Shown here: piece by piece, positions 11,310 to 55,215 of the stretch
Numbering within the stretch: the stretch's first letter is position 1
How the letters are laid out: the number at the start of each line of letters is the position of its first letter
Origin: Watersipora subatra
Taxonomy: Eukaryota; Bryozoa; Gymnolaemata; Cheilostomatida; Watersiporidae
Length of the DNA stretch: 64,000 nt
Assembly (NCBI RefSeq): GCF_963576615.1
Contig: NC_088708.1
Coordinates: 56,097,196-56,161,195 of the forward strand
Direction of reading: 5' to 3'
Notes under the pieces: generated by a model
Databases searched by the model: none
The model's input: only the letters and a program-made list of their open reading frames with translations
Told to the model about the DNA's origin: nothing
Made by a program: the position numbers and the translations under genes

Positions 11310-14300
11310 GTGAATGGTTAGCCCTAGATCTCTCATCCTGTGATATTTATAAATGTTCTATAATTTTGCTTTGCCAGGTTTTATTACTCCTTACTCTAAC
11401 TTGTAAAGCTTCATGACAAGGCATAGTGGTTGCTTTTCTGCTTAGAGCAACCTTTTCTGCTTAAAGCAACCTTTTCTGCTTACAGCAACTACTCTATATG
11501 TGCTCTGTTGCCATACTCGCATATCCTTGCAATTTTGTGCTTTCCATAATACATAATTATATTATATTTTTAGACTGTTCACTTGAACTTTTTGTTGAGG
11601 TTGAGCCGCAAACTGACAGTTATATATTTAATGCACTATTTTTTATGCTAATTCAATTTATATTTGTTGATTTGTTTGTTGAGTCTATTTATTAAGATAT
11701 AATATAAGAAGTTGTAATGTTATTTTATACTTCATCTTACTGTATATCACAGAGGGATCTTATAGGATTGTGCTGAGGCAAAGAATACTCTTATGTTTGA
11801 GGGCTATTTGTTGAGAGGTTTGCGAGGTTCACAAAAAATATTGCACAAACAGAGTTAGTTTAATAATTATAGCTGTTAGAAGACAGCTTCGTAAACATGA
11901 TTATTAAATGTTCATCTCAAAAATGACTTTACCCATTTGTCCTTTTAATAAAATAACCTATCCGAAATGCTGATGCACAGATTCAATTATAAATGCTATC
12001 AGTAGCTAGTATAAATTCATGTAGGTGTTGAGATCTCAGGATTGCCATGCCAACAAAATTTTCCTTTAAAAATTACATGTAACGGCAATAATAAAGTCCT
12101 AAAATAGAGAATTGCAAATGTACATGTAGTCTATTGAATTACAAAGCTGTTTAGAGCCTGTGTTTAATAGCCATAGCTGTTTTAGCTATTTAGCAAGCTT
12201 ACTATATTTTTGGCATGCTGTAATTAGCCTTAAGACTGGAGTTAGATTACCTAAATACTGACAGTCAGAAAGTTGCTATACAGTTTAGACAAAACTTTGA
12301 AAGACTTATCACATTTTTACAAAGTGGAAACCGCATTCTAATCACAGCATTATACATGTATAAGAGTTTTGGTTTAGTCAAAGTAAGGAGAAGATAATAA
12401 CATGTGTAAAAGGTTTGTACGGAATGGCATATTGGTACGGATATTTGTAGCACTGGGAAAAGCACTGAGCTGGTAATGTTGGAATATCTAGGAGATCACT
12501 TACCTTGAACTCTTTTTGTAGGTAATTGTGAACAGAAGATGAAGCAATAGTTCCCTATTCGAGTAGTATAAAAACATCTGTTTTTAATTTTATATATATT
12601 AAAATAAAAATCTTCTTAAAAATTTTCATTTAAATAAACACTTCGCTAGCATCTAGAAAGAGTATAGCTTTGTTAGCAGCAAAAATACAAGCTTAAGTTT
12701 TAGTGTGCTAGTATGTGCCCTGCCTGTCTCTTCTTCAATGCTTGGCATAAATGTGCAAAACTTTTAAAATAAAGCAGCGGGGCTTAAATACATGAAGAAA
12801 ATATTTTGTGTACTCGTAAGGATTAGAGTTTATAAGTAAGCATGATATGCGAGTCTAAACAAAAAAAAAAGCTGGAATTGGATGAAAAACATCTATGCCC
12901 ATGCTATCTACAGGTTGTTGACCTCGCTGTAATGGCAGAGTTCAAAGCAAGTCTACTGCTGTTGATTTACAAGCCTAGCATAGACTAGTTCAAAAAGTTT
13001 CAGCATAAGGCACATAAGATAAGCCATTTCAATTAACGTTTCGAACTTCACTCGTTGCACCTGTAGGCTAACCTAATGTTATGACTTACCATCCACATAA
13101 AACTTTCAAATTACGGCTATTAATTAGCAATACCCATTTTGAATATGCTTTCTGAAAATCAATTTGGAATGGAGATTTCTCCACCGATTGTTTTTCTTGT
13201 CACTAATTGCTCATAAAGTATGCTACATAGAAAATTCTAAGCTGAGCCCAAATCAATTTTTATTTGAAATCAAATTAGCTAAAAAATCTATTTGACTAAA
13301 ATCAAAATTACTTGCTATTGTCAAATACTATTTAACAAATTAAATTACCAGTACCTGTTTAAGGTATACAATTCACATTTAATTGTTAAACAATAAAAAC
13401 ATATTTGAAATCGAATTACTTGACAAGATAAGTTAATCATCATCAGCTTCCTCTGTTCATTAACTGATTAATTAATTATAATATCTACTTGTATATTGTA
13501 TATGATTAATAATTATATTTACTTGTATATTGTATATGATTAATAATTTTGTTTAATTGATATATTAATTATATTGCTTGCTGTCTGTCGGAAATCGGCA
13601 ATGACTTGCATCTTAGCGATGCATGCTTGGGTCGAGGAGTATGAGAGAGAGAAGAGGTGACCCAGTTCTCAGTATCTACCACCTCCAAAACTGTCAGAAT
13701 CTGAAGGGATGCCTTTGCAACACATATTAATATAACATTATATTAATTATATAATATAGTTATAATGAACAATTATTTACGTATATATATTATTATTATA
13801 TTTATATAATTCATATATTAATTATATAACTATAATGAGTAGTTACTTACATATATTAATCATTTTATATAATTGATATATTAACTGTATAGTATATAAT
13901 TATAATGACTAACCATTTACGAATGTATATATTAATACTTTTATATAATTGATTTATTAATTATATAATTATAATGAATAATTATTTACCTATTTATATA
14001 TATGCATATATATAATAAGTAATGGAACACTATTATATGTTGAACATACATAATTTTTAAACAAACTACTATATTTATTAAATTATGTAATCACAAATTA
14101 TCATTATAAGAATTTGAAGAAAATTTAGACTTGCCTTCCCTACCATCTCATAACACTTGAACGTATTATTGACAGAGCAGACTATTTATCTTTACACTCT
14201 GCCTTTTGGTTGTACTTGTATACCGAACTTATCTGAATGGCCTTGGACGTTTCACAATACTACATGTACGTCTAAGCAATTAGGCCAGTTTTTCCATTTT

Positions 14301-15317
14301 ATGATAGATTACCCTTTAAAGCAGGTGCCCATTAAGAATTCCACTTATTTGTTCAATAGTACAAATCTCAATTGGATTTGTTTTTCATATAACAATCCAA
14401 ATAATTACTGTCCTTGTTACTGTAAAAAATTACGTTTCAAATATTTGATTCAGCACCTGTTTGTGCAGAACTTGGATAAAAATTGTTTACATTTCACCTC
14501 TGTTATAGGAAAAGGTGCATGACGTTGATCACATACTGGAATATTGTATATACAGGTACATTTTTTTCATCCAAAACAAACACAGAAAAGTTAATCTGTT
14601 CTTCATACAATTCGATCATTTAGTGATGCTGTAGTTTCAATATATAGAACTGTTGGTATAGATGGTAGACAAGCAGAACCACTGAGCTCTCAAATAAATG
14701 GACTAACATGTGAGTCAAGGTTATTGTATTTTATCATATCATAGTCATTGTGAACGACCAATAATTGTAACAAGAAACTGGTGACAGTCTACAATACTAG
14801 CTTTTGATTGGTCCAATTTTGTATTTGTCAAATGTGTACAAAGTGGCTAATCTCATGAAGTAGTCAAGATTAGAGCTCAATGTATAGGCAAAAAATCCCA
14901 TACAACTAGGCAAGATGAAGCATTTCAGAAAACAAGGCATTTACATTTAGTCAACATAACGTTATGCGCCAAACGATGAATTAGAATAAATACTGCACTG
15001 TGTAATATAAAAGCCACTACATGAAGCGAGTACCGTGCAAGTATTTTTAACGGCATTATTATGGGCATAGGTGATAAAAATGTATATAAAATGTAAAATT
15101 TGTAAAAGACGAGCCAAGTACTATCCAATTCATACATTACAATCATCTATACAAAAAGTGAACGCCAGCATTCACATTGCATGACTATACATTTAAAAAT
15201 GTTTCACGGTAGGAGAGTGTATGACTAGCGATGTACTGCTATACTCATGTACAAATGAAAGTCGACTAGAAGAAAATTCAGCATTATAAATCTATTGCAA
15301 AGACAATGTAAATGTGT
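11310..15317. other. Spacer between convergent FICD and GRK genes
   Basis: AT-rich sequence containing the 3' UTRs of both genes. A triplicated 22-bp motif (TTTTCTGCTTA...AGCAACC) lies at about 11435-11490. An AATAAA at 11947-11952 is a candidate FICD poly(A) signal. An unrecognised 121-codon open frame sits at 14157-14522. About 13566-13735 is a less AT-rich block between AT repeats that could be an old repeat fragment. No conserved gene was recognised. Confidence 0.5.
13478..14000. repeat. AT-rich tandem repeats
   Basis: Positions 13478-13548 are two copies of a 36-bp unit (TACTTGTATATTGTATATGA). Positions 13741-14000 hold three to four diverged copies of a unit of roughly 85 bp built from TATATAATTGATATATTAAT and ATAATGA-ATTTAC motifs. 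Confidence 0.7.
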
Positions 15318-47630
<32,313 letters not shown>

Positions 47631-49324
47631 ATTATGCTAACCCATTGAGTCATTTGTCTGTCAGCCACGCCTGACACCTCAGTGACTCAGTTTAAAGTCT
47701 AAAAGTATAACGATTAACGACACGATACTCACTGATAATGCATGATTAATTGATGATTGTGTTTAATTAATTCAAAAGCCTGGTTCAAAAGCCTTAATAC
47801 AACCAAGTAAAAGCTAACAAAACAAACGTATTACCTAAAGCTACAGCACTTGAAAAATGGCTCTCGCACTAAATACTAGGTTTACAGATATAACAATACT
47901 TTAGGTAGCACAAATGGAGCAATCGGATAGTTTACGCGTTACACAGTTAAAAATGTCCGTGTAGTATGGTGCGAGCAGTAATAGAAATAAACGCAAACAA
48001 ATCGTACGAGGAAGTATCAATGGAAAGAATTGATGCATCATTATTGCTTAATCAGCAGTGGAAATCTGTTAATAACTAGCTAGACGAGGAATATCATTAA
48101 GTTATGCAAGTGAATATTCATAAAGAATGTTTATGTGCGTTATTTCATTGAATATATTTCATACACACACTATTAATTTAAATTACGATGATGTGTACTA
48201 ATAAGTTTTTCAGACCAGAACAAAAAAGGCTAAAAAGCCGAATGTTTAAAAACATTGTGTAGATTTAATTAAAAACGCATCCCGATTGTGCCGTCTGGTA
48301 ACGAATATATCTATTATCCGTTTTCAGTTTTTAATGCACGATATATAATTTATAAACATACCACAAATTATCGTTTGATTGTGTCATGTTATATCACTAT
48401 TTTGTGAGGAAAAACGAAAATTAGTAATTGCAGAAGCAAGGAACTGAACTACTTCTACGCTGGAAACGGAGTGATCGCAGGTGCTACGAATAGCCGTAGA
48501 GGGAGCTTGATGACCTATATAACCGCAAAAAATATATTATTTGTTGTAGCTAAAAGTTGTTATTTTATAACGAAAATGTTTTATTTTTTGTTTTTAAAAA
48601 ATAAAAAAATTAAAACAGATCATTAGATAATTATTTGCGTTACAATTGTTTAAAGTGTTTATTTTATTGGAGAGCATAGCTTGAGTTCTTCAACGTGAGA
48701 AAATAACAAGCTAAATGTATTACAGAAGAGCTAGTACGAGCGCTAAATGTAGCACATTTTGCTAGCCTATTGACTGTACATGTATCCACAAAGATAAATA
48801 CCTGTAACATCTCTCTGATTTGGGCAGCGAGCGTATGCTAAATTCTTCATATTTTCGGTAAAAATATGTAAATGAACGCAATCATCAGTAGTTTAGTTAG
48901 GATGATAATTTTAAAATTTTATTCTGTAGTAACCATTAAAATTTGCAAACATTTTAACCTAATTAGCCCGTTTAATAGTAATTAACCCGTTCGATCTTTG
49001 ATTAGTAGGTAGATACTTTGCTTCTGTCAAGATTTAGTTATTTGTGAACTGATTGTGACATTGAGCAAAAAGCCAGTTGTAGTTATGAACTACAGATTTT
49101 TGTCAATAGATATACTGCGGAACAAACGTAAATACGTATTTTATGTACATGTACATTTAAAAAGTTTGTAAAGAAGTTTCGATTTTGGAAAATTGCTTGC
49201 ATGAGTAATAAAACAGCCATATTGAATAAATATTCACTATTTTATAATCACTTCAGCTGCAGCAAAGCTGTAAAAAATCGTATTACTACACAGTTGATAA
49301 TAATTTACTTTGAGCGTGTTTGTA
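47631..49324. other. Upstream region of GRK, target of the LTR element
   Basis: 1.7 kb between the GRK start codon and the retrotransposon. It must contain the GRK promoter and 5' UTR, but no TATA or CpG-rich block stands out. About 48421-48520 is less AT-rich than its surroundings. A 100-codon plus frame at 49201-49503 straddles the LTR boundary and is not a gene. Confidence 0.5.
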
Positions 49325-49450
49325 GTATTAAAGTAATACTCGCTAATGATGCCACACCCGACCGTCAAGATTATACGGGGGCTACCCTAAGTCTGACTAA
49401 GCTGGACCGAAGACTGGCCCTGACGAATTTGGACCGAACACAGGCCCGTA

Positions 49451-49684
49451 GAATCAGACCGAATACTGGTCTCGTAGGATCAGACCGAATACTGGCCTCG
49501 TAGGATCAGACCGAATACTGGCCTCGTAGGATCAGACCGAATACTGGCCTCGTAGGATCAGACTGAATACTGGCCTCGTAGGATCAGACCGAATACTGGC
49601 CTCGTAGGATCAGACCGAATACTGGCCTCGTAGGATCAGACCGAATACTGGCCTCGTAGGATCAGACCGAATGCTGGCCTCGTA
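49451..49684. repeat. 26-bp minisatellite in 3' LTR
   Basis: Nine copies of a 26-bp unit (CTCGTAGGATCAGACCGAAT plus ACTGGC) in the U5 part of the LTR. The 5' LTR carries the same nine copies with the same variant bases. Confidence 0.95.
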
Positions 49685-50062
49685 ACATGGTTGCCGGTAT
49701 ACCCCGACACGGTAACTCCTGAACAAAACTCTTGGAAGTTAGAGTTACTCGGCTACAGGCATGAAATTATCCAACTATCATTAAATGTCTAGTTCCTATT
49801 AGTTGGCAGAACACTTGTCTGGCTGAGGTGGTGCACTAGCGTGGATGCAGCTGTGGTTCGCTGTCTAATACCACGTGCCTACGCACAGCGTTACAGACTC
49901 GCCAAATCTGTCTGTCGTCCCTCGAAGCCTTGTGTAGCTGCAGCTATGAAACGCAGTCTTAAGCCACGGCTTATGAGGAGAAGACAAAACAAATAAAGCT
50001 AGCGCTCCCTACTAGATAGTCTGCTATGAATCAAGTAACAACACCTTGAGAAAGCGTCAAAG

Positions 50063-50068
50063 TTTATT
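50063..50068 (-). terminator. Putative LTR poly(A) signal
   Basis: AATAAA on the element's sense strand, downstream of the TATA box. The equivalent site in the 5' LTR is 55969-55974. Confidence 0.5.
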
Positions 50069-50129
50069 CACAAATATCAGCACAAAGCACAACACGAGCA
50101 GAACGCTCTAACAACACGATTGCATGTCC

Positions 50130-50136
50130 TTATATA
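50130..50136 (-). promoter_or_regulatory. Putative LTR TATA box
   Basis: TATATAA on the element's sense strand. AATAAA lies about 65 nt downstream (50063-50068), so transcription start, R region and poly(A) signal fit an LTR layout. The copy in the 5' LTR is at 56036-56042. Confidence 0.55.
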
Positions 50137-50362
50137 CACACAAAAATGGCCAAAACTAAGATAATTGGTTAAAATAATATAGGTCAATTTTACTGACTGT
50201 AATTGGTTACACGCATGGATAAGACAGCAAAACGATAAGATCCAGTCAAATCTTACCACAAAAGTTAGCGCAAAACAAACAAAACGAGTGTCTATTACCT
50301 CCGCTTTACAAGTCCTCTCTCCGATACGCCCGCTTATTACCCATAAATACCGTAAGCTAGTT

Positions 50363-53300
50363 CTAACATGCTAATTCTAATGCTCCTCCAAAGCGAGTAG
50401 TCTTCGCGATCTGACCTGACCCTCGTGATCGACTCGGACTATAACCTTTAGTTTCGAGCTGACTCTCCCCCAAAGGGCCCTTTTCAGGGCCACCACCTTG
50501 TACAAGAGAGTTGTTCATCTGGCTATGAGCGTTTACTTCACTACCCCCGACAAGAACTGAATTCTGTCCCAGAATAGCTACTTCTTTGTCGACCGGAAAC
50601 ATCTCCTGAGCCTTACACAGGTCCAAGTGGAACTCATCTAGGTATCTGGGTCGACAAGACTTCCTCTTTCCTCGGGGTGACTTCCACACCTGCTGTCTCT
50701 GAACGGCACTTGCGACCTGGCGGCCTATGTCATGGCTTTCTTGGGTGTCTTCATTTGTATCTGATTGAGCTGGAGTTTCCTCCATTTGCGATTGTTCCCC
50801 TCCCTGCCATAGCCGGATACGTCCTTCGTGTTGAACGGATAGCTTGCCGTTTCGGCTCATCTCGTAACTCTGATATGGAAGCACTGCCGTAATGTGGTAT
50901 GGACCAATGTATTTGGGCTGAAGTTTTTGGCCCCTCCCAGTAGGTTTATAGAAGGATTTCAACCACACCTTATCCCCAACCATATATTTTGATGGTTCTT
51001 CACTATCTGAGACTCGAGGCATTAGCTGTTTCCTTCGAAGTTTTTCTCCAGCTATTTGTAAACGCTCCTGGAGTTGCTGGGCATAATCTTCTTGCAACAC
51101 GGATTCCTCCCGTCCTTCATGGAGTAGATCAGGTGGTAGTCGCGTTTCTCTTCCGAGCATCAAATAATTCGGTGTTTCTTCTGTCATCCGGTGGGGCGTG
51201 GCACGTAGGGTTCTCATAATTTGTGGCAAAAGCTCATCCCATTCTCGATGCTCTGAATCACGCAATAGGGCACGCAGGGAATTCCCTACCGTTCGGTTTA
51301 ATCTTTCTACCACTGAGTTCCCTTGTGGGTGATAAGGTGCCGTCTTGGTCTTCGTACAGTTCCAGAGCTTGCAGCATTCCGCTAGCAGCTGGGACTGAAA
51401 TTGCGCCCCCTGGTCGCTGTGTAATGTTTCAGGAATGCCGAAATATGAGAACACCCGTTCATCCAGTATTTTAGCCACGGTGGAAGCTTTGCCATCTTTA
51501 ATCGGAATGGCATCATACCATCTGGTAAAATGGTCTGCCAGCACTAATATTTGCGTATTTCCTGCTTCTGTCTCAGGGAGCGGTCCGCACAAATCTACAG
51601 CAACCACTTGCCAAGGCCGGCCTGCCGTTAGATGATTCTTGGGGTGGAAGTGGCGATGGCGAGCTACCTTGGCTTGTTGACACGCTGTACATGACGCCAC
51701 AAATCTTCGGATGTCTCCCGTCATACCAGGCCAATACCATTGTCGACGAATAGCTAGTAGGGTTTTGTTGACTCCCAGGTGTGCCTGGTTATGATTTTCA
51801 GTCATGATTGGCAACCGCCGTTCCTGAGGGCACACAGTTTGGTGACTTCTATGGCGCCCATCTGGCAATTTGATCTGCAGAGCCCCGTTTGGGCCTATCT
51901 CCAAAAATTCTTTTCTTGACCACAATTTGAGAGTTTCTGCCGATGCATGTTTTTCATCAATAGCACCTGATGATTTCACGGCCTGTAGGACTGGTCCAAT
52001 GTGTGGGTCAGCCAATTGTTCGGAGGTTATTTTTGACTTATGAATCTCTGGGTTGTCTAAGGCACTCAACTTAATCTCCCCTGTCAACCTAGCACATTGC
52101 TTGCAGTCTTGACACTCTTGGCGACTCAATCCATCAGCGTTGTTGTGCTTGCGACCGGAACGATGAGTCAATGAAAAGTCGAATTCTGACAGTGTTTCCA
52201 TCCAACGTGCAAGTTGACCAGTTGGAACAGAGGTTCGTAAAAGCCAGAGAAGTGAGGCATGGTCCGTCCGTATCTCAAACTTCCTGCCGTATAGTTGTGG
52301 CCGGAAATGGTTTACTGCCTTGACTATGGCCAGAAGCTCCTTGCGGGTGACACAATAGTTCATTTCTTCCGGGGAAAACATTTTGGAGTAGTAGGCGACA
52401 ACCTTCTCACCTTCCTTTTGCTTTTGGGAGAGAACAGCTCCAGTTCCCACCTGACTGGCATCTGTGTCCAAAATAAAGGGTAAGGTGTAATCCGGGTAAG
52501 CTAAAATAGGAGCTGATGTCAGCTTCTCTTTGAGTATATCAAATGCTCTTTGACAATTTTCATCCCAACGGAACTTTGCCTCCCGTTTACAAAGTTGACT
52601 GAGTGGCCTTTGGAGTTCGGAGAACCCGGCAATAAACCGACGATAGTACCCGCAAGTTCCCAGAAAAGCCCGCACATCAGTCTTGTGCTGCGGTACTGGC
52701 CAATTTCTAACAGCTGCAACCTTCTCTTGGTCTGTTGCCACCCCATCTGCACTGACAACATGTCCCAGGTAGTTTACTTGTTTTGCAAAAAGCGTACATT
52801 TGCTCGGCTTCAATTTCAGCCCCGCAGCCTTCAGTCGGGTGAATACTTCTTCCAACCTACTGAGATGGCTGTCCAAATCTTTGGAAAACACGATTATATC
52901 ATCCAGATATATAAGCAGAGTTCGCCAGTGTAGCCCTCGCAGTACTCGTTCCATTAATCTTTCAAATGTCGATGGAGCTGAGGTTAGACCAAAGGGGAGG
53001 ACTTGCCATTCCCACAAACCAGAACGTGTGGCGAAGGCTGCCTTCTCTCGAGCTCCCTTAGCTAGCCCCACCTGCCAATATCCGGATGTCAAGTCCAAGG
53101 TGCTAAACAAGCGGCTCCCGCCAAGAGCATCCAGACTGTCGTCTATGCGCGGAAGGGGGTAAGCATCTTTTTGTGTGACCTCATTTAGCTTACGATAGTC
53201 GACGCAAAAGCGCCAACTGCCATCTCTTTTTTTTACCAGCACCACTGGAGAGCTCCATGCACCATGACCTTCCTTGACCAGGCCATGTGCTTTTAGTTCT

Positions 53301-54172
53301 TCGACTTGCTTTTCAATCTCTTCCTCTTGCACAGGCCCATGTCTATACGGTCTTTGTTTGATAGGCCTAGCTCCAGTGCTGAGATTTATGTCATGTTGTA
53401 CAACATCTGTTCGACCCAGATCAAATTTCTCTCTGCTAAATACTGCGTGATGTTTGCTGAGCAGATTCCTTGCTTTTACGGATCCTTCTTGATCCAGACC
53501 TTCACACCATCTGCAGACGATATCCTCCCAGTTTTTGTCTGATATGGCTGGGGTGGCCATGTCTAGGCTTTCTATTGCTTGTACTGCTGTACAAACCGCA
53601 ATCCGTTTGCCCGCAGGAATGGTCACTGGATGATCGCTATAGTTCATCACCCGTATGGGTAAGAGCTGCCCATTAGGGCGGTGCAACGAGCTAGCCACTA
53701 CCACTCCTGGGGCTGCTTGAGTGGTTTCAATACACCCAGCCCCATGTACCCAGACACGATTTAGTCGGGCCTGTATGACCAATTCCGTTTGCGGAGGAAT
53801 CCTGCTTGCGTGTCTGGCTTGTACCCCGACCTGTAAGGGTTCTCCCTCTTTTGAGCAACAGCTGACTTTGATACCATCGCATTGGAACTGGCAAGTTTTA
53901 AAGTCGATTGAGCTGTCATGCTCCTGGAAAAAGTTGAGCCCCAATAAGGCGTGGTTGTTGATGTCCGCCACCCAGAATGGTGCACTTACTTGTAGACGAC
54001 CCAGCTTAAAGGTTAGTGTTGTGACCCCATCTAACCGGATCTCCTCCCCATTAGCGAGCACCCCGCGACCTCGGGTGGGCGATACCGGTGTGTAACAACT
54101 TCGTGGCAAGGTCTCCAGCACCGCGGTTGGAATGACGGATTGTGTACAACCACTGTCGAGTAGCATGGGCAT
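50363..54172 (-). CDS. Retrotransposon pol: protease, reverse transcriptase, RNase H, integrase
   Basis: 1269 codons counted from the first Met. Its frame is open upstream to about 54325, overlapping gag by some 55 nt in the -1 frame, so it is probably made as a Gag-Pol fusion by frameshifting. Aspartic protease motif DSG at residues 6-8, with LLGLNFF later in the domain. RT from about 285 to 475 with YLDD at 422-425. RNase H with Asp571, Glu612 and Asp637. Integrase zinc site His794/His798/Cys828/Cys831, catalytic Asp860, Asp920 and Glu956 (35 residues between the last two, as is canonical). GPY/F-like module near 1090. Residues from about 1212 to the stop are encoded in the 3' LTR. No stops or missing catalytic residues were seen. 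Confidence 0.95.
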   Translation of the reverse strand: MPMLLDSGCTQSVIPTAVLETLPRSCYTPVSPTRGRGVLANGEEIRLDGVTTLTFKLGRLQVSAPFWVADINNHALLGLNFFQEHDSSIDFKTCQFQCDGIKVSCCSKEGEPLQVGVQARHASRIPPQTELVIQARLNRVWVHGAGCIETTQAAPGVVVASSLHRPNGQLLPIRVMNYSDHPVTIPAGKRIAVCTAVQAIESLDMATPAISDKNWEDIVCRWCEGLDQEGSVKARNLLSKHHAVFSREKFDLGRTDVVQHDINLSTGARPIKQRPYRHGPVQEEEIEKQVEELKAHGLVKEGHGAWSSPVVLVKKRDGSWRFCVDYRKLNEVTQKDAYPLPRIDDSLDALGGSRLFSTLDLTSGYWQVGLAKGAREKAAFATRSGLWEWQVLPFGLTSAPSTFERLMERVLRGLHWRTLLIYLDDIIVFSKDLDSHLSRLEEVFTRLKAAGLKLKPSKCTLFAKQVNYLGHVVSADGVATDQEKVAAVRNWPVPQHKTDVRAFLGTCGYYRRFIAGFSELQRPLSQLCKREAKFRWDENCQRAFDILKEKLTSAPILAYPDYTLPFILDTDASQVGTGAVLSQKQKEGEKVVAYYSKMFSPEEMNYCVTRKELLAIVKAVNHFRPQLYGRKFEIRTDHASLLWLLRTSVPTGQLARWMETLSEFDFSLTHRSGRKHNNADGLSRQECQDCKQCARLTGEIKLSALDNPEIHKSKITSEQLADPHIGPVLQAVKSSGAIDEKHASAETLKLWSRKEFLEIGPNGALQIKLPDGRHRSHQTVCPQERRLPIMTENHNQAHLGVNKTLLAIRRQWYWPGMTGDIRRFVASCTACQQAKVARHRHFHPKNHLTAGRPWQVVAVDLCGPLPETEAGNTQILVLADHFTRWYDAIPIKDGKASTVAKILDERVFSYFGIPETLHSDQGAQFQSQLLAECCKLWNCTKTKTAPYHPQGNSVVERLNRTVGNSLRALLRDSEHREWDELLPQIMRTLRATPHRMTEETPNYLMLGRETRLPPDLLHEGREESVLQEDYAQQLQERLQIAGEKLRRKQLMPRVSDSEEPSKYMVGDKVWLKSFYKPTGRGQKLQPKYIGPYHITAVLPYQSYEMSRNGKLSVQHEGRIRLWQGGEQSQMEETPAQSDTNEDTQESHDIGRQVASAVQRQQVWKSPRGKRKSCRPRYLDEFHLDLCKAQEMFPVDKEVAILGQNSVLVGGSEVNAHSQMNNSLVQGGGPEKGPLGESQLETKGYSPSRSRGSGQIAKTTRFGGALELAC
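50541..50552 (-). other. Polypurine tract
   Basis: The purine-rich run GTCGGGGGTAG on the element's sense strand directly precedes the first TG of the 3' LTR, as required for plus-strand priming. Confidence 0.7.
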
Positions 54173-54270
54173 AGTTTTGTTCTCAAACCTGGTAGGAACA
54201 AATAGAGCAGATGTGTGCCCTCCAATGTTAAATACAATAGTTTGCCGGATAGGGTCCTGTTCAGCAGGGC

Positions 54271-55173
54271 TCAGGCTTGACCCTGCTGAACATTGCCGTT
54301 TTCCGCTTGCAGCTTTGGGGCCGGTCTAGGCATGGTCGGACAACTCCTGGCCATATGCCCAGTCTTTTGGCAACGGTAGCATGTAATTGGTGTACGCCTG
54401 GGCTGTATCTGTGTTAAGGCAGCGCTCAGCTGCTTTTGCATTTGCGCCTGCGAAGCTACCATTTGCTCAATTAAGGCGGCCTGAGCTGCAACTTCCTTCC
54501 GCAGGCAACTCACTTCATCTGTCTCGACCTGGCTTATGCGATTGGGTCCTCCAAAATTTAGCTCCCCAAACGACTGTACAAGCTCAACCACCTCTTCATA
54601 ACTATCAGGAGTACGATGGCGCAGCTCCCATGAAAGCGGCTGACATCCCGATGGCAACGCATTGGTAAGTTCCTTAATGGCTCTTTTCTCTTGCTGTGTA
54701 TCATCCAGCTCCGGAAAAGCTTTTTCTACCAATTTGCGCACATAAGCAGCAAATTCATGAACATTGTCATTCGCCTTCCACTTCAATGATTTCAATAGCT
54801 TCACTGCGCTATCTTCACTCAAACGGTAGCGGGAGGTTAACTGAGTACACATCCCCTCGAAGGATGTTGCTGTTAGTCCCTTTTTAGCAGGCCCCGATAT
54901 CGCCATCTGAAATCTAATAGCAGCTTCTGGCTCCTCCCACTGCATTAACTGTGCAACTCGCGTGAACTGGTGTATAAATGTATCGACATCGGAGGTCCCA
55001 TCAAACGTAGGTGTAGGTAGATTTGCCCTTTTTGATGCCTTCATTAGGTGTACAGTTTCTTCCGCCATATGATTCACATCAGCTGCTATGGCTCCCATCT
55101 GTCTTGTAATCGAGCTATTTCCAATAGCTGCCCTGGTTCGCGATGATATTGGTGAGGCTTGGGGTGTCGACAT
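54271..55173 (-). CDS. Retrotransposon gag
   Basis: 300 codons. The N-terminal part is retrotransposon-Gag-like, with a helical region of about residues 50-215 containing WEEPEAAIRF and a coiled coil near 220-255. One CCHC zinc knuckle follows, CYRCQKTGHMARSC (C-x2-C-x4-H-x4-C), near residue 265. The product would assemble the intracellular particle and bind the genomic RNA. The stop is at 54271-54273; pol continues in the -1 frame. The ATG at 55173 is about 40 nt downstream of the primer-binding site and is the only sensible start. Confidence 0.93.
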   Translation of the reverse strand: MSTPQASPISSRTRAAIGNSSITRQMGAIAADVNHMAEETVHLMKASKRANLPTPTFDGTSDVDTFIHQFTRVAQLMQWEEPEAAIRFQMAISGPAKKGLTATSFEGMCTQLTSRYRLSEDSAVKLLKSLKWKANDNVHEFAAYVRKLVEKAFPELDDTQQEKRAIKELTNALPSGCQPLSWELRHRTPDSYEEVVELVQSFGELNFGGPNRISQVETDEVSCLRKEVAAQAALIEQMVASQAQMQKQLSAALTQIQPRRTPITCYRCQKTGHMARSCPTMPRPAPKLQAENGNVQQGQA

Positions 55174-55215
55174 CCTCCTTTTTTTATGTGGGTTCTCTGA
55201 TCTTTCTTCAGCAAG

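Larger units (their letters stand above)
49329..50540 (-). repeat. 3' LTR
   Basis: 1212 bp, same length and apparently same sequence as the right LTR. In element sense it begins TGAAGTAA and ends TTACTTTA, inverted termini with one mismatch. It contains a TATATAA box (50130-50136), an AATAAA (50063-50068) and a 26-bp minisatellite (49451-49684). U3 encodes the last 58 codons of pol. Confidence 0.95.

Noticed and set aside
52550..53162. Plus-strand open frames of 120-127 codons inside pol, and others at 53721-54095 and 54387-54668
   Set aside because: They lie antisense to intact gag/pol and show no protein resemblance; they are shadows of the real frames.
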